From Druceiella hillmani (taxonomy: Eukaryota > Arthropoda > Insecta > Lepidoptera > Hepialidae), in assembly GCA_039881145.1 (NCBI GenBank), contig JAYKKI010000139.1, positions 1,240,001 to 1,304,000 of the forward strand: a stretch of 64,000 nt of DNA. The letters are read 5' to 3'. The notes beneath the pieces were generated by a model. It searched no databases. It was not told the DNA's origin and saw nothing but the letters and a program-made list of their open reading frames with translations. Made by a program: the position numbers and the translations under genes. This document shows, in pieces, positions 54,741-64,000 of this stretch; position 1 is the stretch's first letter; every line of letters begins with the position of its first letter.

Positions 54741-54745
54741 GTATA
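54629..54745. repeat. (TA)n microsatellite
   Basis: TA tract with a catattgcatacatatac break near 54678. Frames on both strands through it are Tyr-Ile artefacts. Confidence 0.96.
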
Positions 54746-55329
54746 AACTTGACATATATACATGTATGTACATATTGCACTTGGAAAATGAAGATTGGTA
54801 TCAATCAAATGCTAACTAAAAAACAGGTTCGCCTACTTTTGTAAAATAATTGTTAGTTAACGAATTAAAAACTTCGTACATGAACACATCCAATAGCAAT
54901 CGGATCAAGAATCTGCTCATGTAAATGTGTCATCTGCCACCGCTGGTTTGAATTTTGATTTTCTATCAATGCGCTGTTTCGTAGCGTCTTTGATTCTATT
55001 CAGAAAATATTGTAATCGGTACAGATAATAAAAAAGCACTAAATAGGGTTAAAGATCGCAATTTTTACTTGAATCGAATGTATTAGTTGTCTTCATAATT
55101 ACACTTACTTTGAATACAAATCTACATCCAAACATATTATACAACAAATCTCCCGCTCCAATCTATCTGTATGCAAATATTTTTTGAGAAACTACCGAAC
55201 GAATATTATTCTGGTTTTCATTTAGGGATGTACTGGTTCATAAGGAAAGTGAATGGAAGTGGGACTAATGAATAGTTTGTGAATATCACTTAATCTGTTA
55301 CGATGAAAATCCATGAAGTCGGAGAAAAA

Positions 55330-55523
55330 GTAGTAGTTGTCGTCGTGATGTGTTCAAGGCATACGGTCTTTGACGGGTTCGATTCCCGGCAGTTCGTCAA
55401 AATGAGCTTGGAATGATATTATAGTTGACTGTAAAAGATAAATCTAGTAGCAATAAGTCTGCCATATGATTTAGTTACATACATTAAAGTAGATAAATAA
55501 ATAAATAAGTAAATAAAAAAAAA
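55330..55523 (+). mobile_element. Likely tRNA-derived SINE
   Basis: A canonical RNA polymerase III B box, gggttcgattcccgg (55375-55389), lies about 40 bp after a degenerate A-box-like gatgtgttcaaggcat. It is followed by about 105 bp of unrelated body and an (ATAA)n / A-rich tail (55494-55523). It cannot fold as a tRNA: the 3' seven bases have no partner upstream and the anticodon arm is absent. The tRNA-like head, body and simple tail match SINE structure. Target-site duplications are not evident. Confidence 0.55.
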
Positions 55524-55552
55524 TTTTCAAAAAGGTATTTTGGCTTGCGCTG

Positions 55553-55583
55553 ATATCTGTAACGTAGTAAACGTTACAGATAT
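55553..55583. repeat. Short perfect hairpin, 13-bp arms
   Basis: atatctgtaacgt and acgttacagatat around a 5-nt loop. Confidence 0.85.
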
Positions 55584-55959
55584 GTGAAAACAGTGTATGT
55601 AAATATTGCTATTGAATGTATATAAATAATAAAGTAATTGTGTATGCAACCGTATATATGCTCATAATAATCATTTTATTGTTTAAAGGACATATTTGTC
55701 CCACTCAATATTCTATAACCCATAGGGGAAAACTGTCCAAAATAAGGATAAATTAATGAAATTAAATTTAATTTCAATTTACAAATTTTCCTCTCAGTTG
55801 ATATTTTTCTAACAAATACTATAAAAGTGATGTCGGTGGTGAGAGATGTAAAAACATTAAAATGATTAAACGAAATCGAAATTTTGCGAACACTAAGATC
55901 TCGTTAGTTTCATGAAAACATATGGTCAGTTATTGATGGCTATGATCTTAGTTGCTCCT

Positions 55960-55988
55960 ACGGACAACAAGTAATTATTGTTGTCCGT
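55960..55988. repeat. Short perfect hairpin, 11-bp arms
   Basis: acggacaacaa and ttgttgtccgt around a 7-nt loop. Confidence 0.85.
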
Positions 55989-58900
55989 GGGGGGTCGCCT
56001 TCATAAATTTAATATAACTTTATAAATAATGTCTTCGTTTTATCTTTTTTTTCAATTTTAAGGTATCGTCCTTTAAGAGAAAAAATGAATCACTTACGCT
56101 TTCTTCCTTCCATCTGTTGGAGCCGTCGTTCTCGTTGATATAGGAATTTGAAAATAGGTGTAGTAATAAAGTATGTTATCCTAATGCATCTCAGTGGATG
56201 AAACTTAAAAAAAATTATATTAATTTATTTGTGGCAAATTAAGTGCTTACGAAAACTCTTTCTTAAATTCGATAGCAATATGTGAAAATATTTCTTGTGA
56301 AAATATGTGTATATAATCATGTGAAAATATTTCTTTCCTTTCATTAAAATATTTCGCTCATAAATTTATGCAGTGTATCTTCACTTCGGTTTCTAAAATT
56401 CAAAAACTGAATATACTGAAATAATTTAATTTAATACCCCTTATTCTTGAAAATACTGAAATTTAAATTATGAAATGATAACCAAGTTTTTAGAAATTTA
56501 CCCAAAAATAATAGGAAAACTATAAAGATTATTCTAGATATCATTGATTTTTATATGCATTAAACTATTTGTTAATAGCAGGTTTCACATAAAATTGCCT
56601 CTTAAAATCAAATAGTTTAGGTTGTGTGTCAATATGTTAAAAAAAATAAAAAATACACTCCATTTTTCTCCTAAGTACTTAATGAAGCGCTAAAACAATA
56701 ATTTATTGTATTTATTAAATCATTAGAACTAATTTAACATTTTTATTGACCAATATTTTTAATTTTCGTCACCAAAGTTTTTGCACAAATTTCGATCTTC
56801 GTTTTTAACCCCTTGGGGCGAATAATTAAAAATCCGTTTAGTGTACGTCATTAAATAATCTACCTTCCAAATTTCAAATTTCTAAAACCATCGATTAATG
56901 AATCAGGAAGAGGTTCATACTTGTATATATAATTTGCAGTTTCAAAATTCATGAAGAGCAAATTTCACAGCCGTTTTTTTATTTTTATATTATATTTATT
57001 TTTATTATTTTTGGTTTTATTTTTCATCAAATTTATTAAATCAAAAATAATAGAAACTTGTGTGGTGTTTTCAATTAACTTCATTAACACAGCGACTAAG
57101 ACGTCCTTTTTTTGCTAAAAGTTACTCATAGCTAAAGTTCAAGCTTAATTGTTTTCCAAACAAGTTATTTTTATTTGAAAGCAATTTACTCTATTCTCTT
57201 AAAATTATGCATAACAACATGATGAGCAATATTCACGAAATTATTACTTACCTATAATTTATTGAAAATGAATTTTAGCGACTAAGTCGATGTTAAATTT
57301 AACTTTTGTTGAAATTTCTCAATCAAGAGTGAGTGACAGTGAGTGATGCGGTTATTCGGATTATCTTAGAAGTTAGAGAAAATTGTATGATAACCTCGGA
57401 AATAAAGTATAGTTTGAAAAAATTTGTGACATTTTTTTTCAAATAAGTAAACTGCTTTATTTAAGAATGCATTCAAAATTCTTCAAATGTTTGCTTTAGA
57501 TGATTAAACTACTATGAAATAATTTTTAACAGAAATCAAAAATGCATTTGCTATCCAAATATCAAAATTCGTAATACCTCCGCAAAATTATTTTTCACCT
57601 TCTTTGTGCAAATTTTTATTCGACAAAATTATAACAAAAGTAAAAATTAACATCAAATACACATTTATAAACCTAGAAAAAAAATGAAAAGAAAAAAAGA
57701 AAGTTAATGAAAAATTTAACAGTAAACAGTAGACAATTTAAAATTTTTGTAGGCACCAGGAAAAGGCTAATCTGTATTAATCCATTAATACTTATGTATG
57801 CAGAAACGGTTTCAATTCTTGTGTGCGTGTGTTTACCAACTAACTACGGCATGCCAAAGAGGCTGGTTTAGTAGGATTTTGTTTATTATTCCATGTATGT
57901 ATTTGGGTGTGTGCAGATGTTACTCTAAGTCGCTAGCTGGAAGTTACAATACGTTTTGAACAATGAGGTATCGTTAGAATTATCTTATTTTTCCTGATGT
58001 CTTCACAGCGAGCAGGTGACCTCATGATACGTGCAGTATAGCGACTGGGAGGCACCACTTAGATCAAGGTGAAAAAGTGAAAATTCAAAATGGTCACAAA
58101 TGCAGACGTAATAATACAATTTTGATGAATGGATTTCAAAAATACATAACAGGTTACATAAATACGATACATTATATACAATAAAAATATAAAAATTTAA
58201 CAACTTTCCAACCAACCTTGCTTACTAATCTTACTTTACTTTATTCTAGGTTATTAGGTAACGTTTCGAGCCTTATTACCAAATGCCAACTAACGATTTT
58301 GAAGACCAGAAAATGTGAGCATGAAACATCTAATTTTCAATTTATGGTTCTTAGCATTTCGTAATTAGAAGAAAAAATTCGAGAAAAAATTGTTTATTCT
58401 ACTAATGCTCCAATTCATAAATAAAAGTCTTTTAAACAACTCTTCAAAGATTTAGAGGCAACATTTTACCTGAATTCATCATAAAATATACTAGAAACTA
58501 GCATTAAAAAGCAAATTGAAAAATATCCGCATGAAATGTCTAGAAACATTATAGAATTATCGACAGGTTTTAAAAATTGTTTCGAATTTGCTTTCTAAGC
58601 TTCTATGTTGTCACAGTCGAGTTTCTCTCAATTAGCGGCTTAATTTGTTAAAACTTTATTTATAAATATATTCACATTCAATAATAACCGCCATAGGAAA
58701 ACTCTATGAGGGTTACGCTTTAATCTATGCGCAGATTCCCAAAACGGGCCAGTTAATAAATTCAAATATGTTCCAAGCTATCACCATTGTCAGTTCTTAT
58801 TCCTAAAATTAGACATGACTTGGATCTAATGTTACCCATTGACTTTACTGACGCCCAGTTTTAAAGACTTGAGTCTACTGCTCGAGCAAACTTTTAGCTG

Positions 58901-61189
58901 GCAAAGCTCAAGTAAATTATTTTACTCATTTTATCTTCAAGGTTATGCACTCCTTTAGGCAGCTTTAAAATGTATAGCTGTATCAATTAAGACTTACGTC
59001 TATCAAACACAGTGACTGCTTCTGTTTAAGGATTAAAGTGTTTTTCGGTTTTACATTTAAAAATTAATTTGTAAATTGTTAATATAATTATTATAATGGA
59101 ACGGAAATGATTTCCATAAAATGTAAATATAATTTAATATACACAGTTTTAAATATTTAATATAATACATCGTATAATTTAATACATCGTATTTGTGAAC
59201 TTTAGTATTTAAATTTACACGGCCATAAGTATGACTGGTAAAGATCAAAAAAGCACAACCGTTTAAGTAACCTCATGTTGAAGTTAACTTATTTGTTTCG
59301 TTTATAATTTTAAATTACGATGTCTTATCTGGAGCAAATTTTATACTTTATTTTATAACAATTGAGTTCTATCGTTGATTTCGATAGAATACTGCTAATT
59401 TTTGCAGAGATATAATTATTCCACTTTTTTTCTATTAATTTTATCACTAATTTAATAATATAGATTTTAACTAAAACTCGTAGTTTTATAACCGATTTAT
59501 TAACTCAGTCCCATTATTAAAAAAACGATATATCGTCATTTTTTCACAAATAATGAAAGTCTCATACATTTTCTCAATAGTTTATCGAATACTGGTGTAT
59601 TGCAGTATACTTTACTCTTTGACTTCGAGATAATTTATAATCTAGTGAAGTTACAATTTTGTTTTAAACCATTGTCGATTTACATAAAATTGAAAGTTGC
59701 GAGACGAATTGAACACGTTCTAAATTAAACTTTGAAAGTGTAAATAAAGTGAAACCAGAAAACGCAATTTGGTGTCAACATGTTGATTTTCTTACTTATT
59801 CAAGGTTTCGGTCTGTATGCGTCAAAGTTATATATAAATATCTCACGGAATTCGAACTTATGACTTTGAATTGTTTGTTGAAATAAACTAAACTTTACAG
59901 ATATTAAACTTATTAAATGAAAAATATATTCGGAACATGAACCAGAATTCACTATGCTTCAAAACGTAACTTACACATAATTAATTACTTTAAATGGGTT
60001 ATTAAAATACTCAGTCCCTGAATACATATTAATTACGACATTAATATGTGTTCAATGGTTTTGGCCAGTTCGGCGTTAAAATAATTGTGAAGTTAGGTAC
60101 GAATAACTTTGTATAGTTACAGTATATTACGATGTACTCTCTTGTATAACTGAGGACGTGCCGTGATTTAGGTGCTAGTTATGTCAGCTGTTAAAGTCGG
60201 AAGCAATAAAAATATTTTACAAGCAGCACTTGGATTTTCATATCAACATAGACATAAGGTGTTCTCGTGATATCTCTTATCAGTTTTATATTACAAGAGA
60301 GTAAATTTTTAAGTCAAACTAACACTTTTTCATTGTCTGGCCTCCCAATGTATTTTATTTAATAATACAATTTTTTTGAACAAGGTTAGCCGTTAATTAA
60401 CTTGCTATTATTAACTTCCCTTCTGTGTAACCGTGTGTGTAAACAAATTTAGAATGTAATTTTTATCAATTGTATCAATTTAACACCATCGATCTGATAT
60501 AATAATAAATTATATTGATTGCCATAGGATCGTTTCAACGGTTAATCGAAAATGATATAGCTTGAGTTCGTTAGTTTTTATCTAAATGAATCTTTCTTCT
60601 ATATCGTAACCGACAAGATCCGATGATGGAAGAGGGAGGTGATTAATAGAATTTCTCACGGTTCAAGACTGAACTCATAAAGTATGGACTCGTTTAACTT
60701 ATTTCAATGAGTCGTTTTGTTATATTGTAACAAAATGAATCAAATGGCGTTGGAGGCAGGTGGCTATGGCTACATCTCTTTGGATAACAGTAAACTTATA
60801 AAGTTTTCGATCGTTTCACTGCTCCCATTAAGTCCTGTTTGTTATATAATGTAACCATAACCTTTTTGAAAATTACAAAATTGTAAATGTTTAGTTATAT
60901 CTAATCGTGAATTTATAAAATCACGTCATTAAATAGGTTCGCCAAAACCCTCCCTCCTTTTTTTCATAACTGAAAATCTGTACTTTTGCGATGAATTTTT
61001 TTCAGGTTTTCAGCAAATTTTTGAAAATATACTATCTAACATGATGGTAAACAATATTTCCACACCCTTATAACTACTTCTTACAAACTATATTCCAAAT
61101 TATAGGGAAAATTATAAAAAAGTCGTGTTGAGTTGACTACACTACCCCTACCTGAAATGTCTGCAAAGTATTTTTCCAAAAAAAATAGT
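55989..61189. other. No gene recognised
   Basis: Long AT-rich stretch. Local features only: repeated gtgaaaatat(t/g) motifs at about 56283-56330 and a doubled aatacatcgtat at about 59164-59191. Frames at 58003-58215 and 59057-59248 (-) have no domain. Confidence 0.5.
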
Positions 61190-61260
61190 GTGAGACATGG
61201 ACAGACGGACAAGTAAATGATATCCATTGGTTCCGTCTTTCCAACACCAAAAATAACGCA
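61190..61260 (+). repeat. Dispersed insect repeat fragment (gacagacggac type)
   Basis: gacatggacagacggacaag, then ccattggttccgtctttcca. Same layout as 50930-51010 but more decayed. Confidence 0.4.
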
Positions 61261-64000
61261 TTAATCCTTTATTGATAAAATTTTATGAAACCTTTGTTTG
61301 ACGTCACTGCTTTTTAGTTACGCAGCAACAATGTACATCACTATTAAAATTAAGCCATTTACTTTACAAAATTCTCGCTCAAATCCCTGGTTTATTCAAT
61401 TAATATTCTTTTATTAACAGACCGCCTACACGTTCCGCATTTTGCTTATTCACAAAAATACTAAACTATTTGAGCCAATCGCTCGAGTTTGTATTTATTA
61501 TAAGCCCCGTCTGAGGTACATCTGACAAATTGACACTAATATTCAAATCGTAGTAGTTAATTCGATTGTAAGTTTACCCACAGTGAGCGAGTCGAAAATG
61601 TATATACATTTGCATACAAATGTCTTTACAATAAAGAAAAATGAGCACTGATATCAAAAATTATTTACATCCGTTTATCATGTCGCTGTGGAAAACCTGA
61701 CTAATTTTCTCTAGATAAGAAAATATTAGGTTACGATTTCAATTTTTGATTTTAAATACATAATTTATGTTTTACTAGTCATTGTCTATTCCATTATGGC
61801 ATTTGATACTAATTAAGAGTTATAAATTAGAGTTCTCGCATTATTTGAGATAACTACTTTTTACTTAAATTGTTTTCATTTATTTAAACTTATTACGGGA
61901 GCAAGTTCTTTCAATTAACTAAAATTGCAATATAATAACATATATTTTTATAACCCATATTTTAAAACGCGGCATGGTGTGATTTAAGGGAGCGTGGGTT
62001 TAGTTGTAAACGAGAATCGTCCCAAGGCCATAATATTGAATTTTCGTAACTTAGGTTACTTAACTTTTTGAAGAAAATGAATGCGTCATCTTATTTGTTA
62101 ACATCAGAAGTACTAGAATTAGTAGTTTAATAATTATGCGAAAACATAAAGTCCACCTACATACATATCTACATACGTACAAAAGTTACTAACTAATGGA
62201 CCCACCATTTCCTTTTTAAAATTTAGGGGTAAAAAATTATGAGATAAAAGCAGACAAGTTCTCATAGAACTTAGTTGGAGAAATGGTGTTGATTTTTTTA
62301 AAACTTTGAATCTATTTTAATTTTTTTCGAATGTAATATCTGTCACCACGTTTTAATTATTAATCATGGTTACGCAAAGAGAAAACTGCTGCGTTTTTAT
62401 TGATCTTAACATTTAGCAAAGCAATAGATGGATGACAAATTATGGTAGTTTTGCATTTATAAACATGTTCGATGCACTCAGAACTTTTACAAATTCATCT
62501 AGCATTTTATCGTTTCTCTCTATGTTACTGATTTAGACCAGATATAATGTTGTATGTGTGGGACGTCGTAAAGTTACGCTAATTTTTTTGTAGGATAAAA
62601 TGAGATTTTTTAAAAATTTTGTTTAGAAAATAAGTAGAGAACTTCTTGATATAGTGAATTATAAAGTTTCCGCTAGAGTACTTGTAGTTTGTCAAATCAT
62701 TTTATATCAAATCATCATTATGATGCGTAGGAAATAATAAGTTTATTTTCATAACACAACAAATACAATTTCCAGTTCATGTAATTAGCACATAAGGCCA
62801 CTTGATCTAAATACGAGGAAGCGTACAAAACAATAAAATGAATAATTGAAACGTAAGTGGGCAACGCTTATCCGGATATTAAGTCGCAATTACGGAGCAC
62901 AGACGAGCCTCTAATGAGAAGCATTTGCTCAAAGCTTTTGCTCATTAATGTTTCAAAACTTCACGTTGTAATATTTCATTCAGAAATTTGTTACCCTCTA
63001 CGTGTTATTGTGTAGGTACGAATTAGGACATAAATATTGAACATATACGAAGTCGCTTCCTGTTACTTCTAATTCTGTATGGGCATTACATCTTTGGGAG
63101 TATTCAATTTTAACAATGCAATCATAATTGACGTATTTGATTTAGTTATAAATATTTTTAATATATTAAATGCAAGCACCGGGCGCAAATTATAAATTAT
63201 TTGTTTCAGTTAAGACAGAAGAATAGCAATAGTAACTTGGCTGAAAGCGTCGTTGTTAGTTCAGTGAGTTTGGGTTTGATTTAGGATTTCATTTAATTTT
63301 TAGTACATGACGACAAGTACTTGATAACATTTTTTCTGATTCGGAAAACCTATTTTCAAGATATTTTTTCTTAAAATTTTAACTTACATCTTTCATAATA
63401 AAAACAAACTTCTAAGGTAAGAACAGCTTGAATTTAAATTTCTCTGTTTTGATAGAATCTATCTTATGCAGTATCTATATTTTTAACTAATATTGTACAA
63501 TAGTTGAAAAACTAAACTTTTCGTATGATAGAATGTAAATTTCGGCGCTTAAAAGTACTAAAACCGTGCGCAGAATGCAGAAAAAAGATTGCTGTCGTAT
63601 TGCTGTTATTGGTATGATTACGCTGTTTGACAATTTAAATTAGTACATAAAATGTTTGTTTGGGGATCAATATCTTGAAACATTGTTCTGTGCACTTGGT
63701 TACTGATCAACATTTAGTTATTTGAATAATTTCATTTTAACTTTAAAAATGGTATCCAATATTTTATGAACCCAACACGATAAGAAATTATGTAACAATG
63801 TGAAAAAAACGCATAATTTGTGGGAACATCTCACCACACATATTGCATTTATTAATTTTTTTTATGACAAACCTAACATCTTTTACTTTAATAGTGAAAT
63901 TTTGACGCTATGATTCGGGTATTGGAAAATTTCACATTGATGAGAGTTTTTGTTCTAAGTTTTTCTCTAAACCAAAAATTTTATTTGTAATCGTCTTCAT
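61261..64000. other. No gene recognised
   Basis: AT-rich DNA to the window end. No open frame of interest, RNA motif, microsatellite or repeat copy is noticed. Confidence 0.5.

Noticed and set aside
55336..55396. tRNA gene
   Set aside because: Only the B box is canonical. There is no acceptor stem, the anticodon arm is missing, and the T stem has a mismatch. A SINE head fits better.

Overview
The window looks like AT-rich non-coding DNA from an arthropod, most likely an insect; I cannot name the species. The reasons are very low GC, no dense open reading frames, many long (TA)n microsatellites, a decayed mariner-type element, a Tc1-like fragment, RTE-type LINE 3' ends, and dispersed-repeat motifs (the gacagacgga-type motif) that I recall from insect genomes. 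No bacterial-style gene, operon or intact protein-coding gene is visible. The sequence is probably intergenic or lies inside very long introns. Only a few short candidate exons can be proposed, all at low confidence.

Layout. 1-3.3 kb: unique AT-rich DNA with two TA tracts. 3.3-8.0 kb: a rearranged block in which three modules (A, B, C) recur as a nearly identical inverted but circularly permuted copy, plus one direct copy of C. It runs into a diverged ~230-bp tandem repeat. 10.2-12.0 kb: an old dispersed repeat, a large palindrome, a broken Tc1-like transposase N-terminus, and an apparently uninterrupted 963-bp (GGGGAA)n tract. 13-15 kb: a GT-rich tract, two minisatellites and TA tracts. 16.6, 20.4, 41.6 and 45.7 kb: four copies of one foldback (long-inverted-repeat) MITE family. 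23.6-34.7 kb: four diverged, same-orientation copies of a non-coding module (T1-T4), partly interleaved with a second dispersed family (D1-D5). 27.5 and 36.8 kb: LINE 3'-end remnants. 48.1-49.2 kb: a mariner-like pseudogene whose catalytic core has been replaced by a palindrome. 51.6 kb: a GC-rich patch. 55.4 kb: a likely tRNA-derived SINE. 56-64 kb: nearly featureless.

The strongest cross-scale pattern is the number of unrelated, near-perfect foldbacks with short loops (at least 13), including one inside the mariner. This suggests repeated local inverted duplication, for example by template switching. Candidate coding or regulatory signals are a signal-peptide-like first exon (23.1 kb), open segments with splice consensus (26.6, 31.4 and 47.3 kb), a strong TATA element (39.85 kb) and the GC-rich patch. 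None is proven. Assembly error should be excluded for the 3.3-7.3 kb inverted block and for the hexamer tract length.
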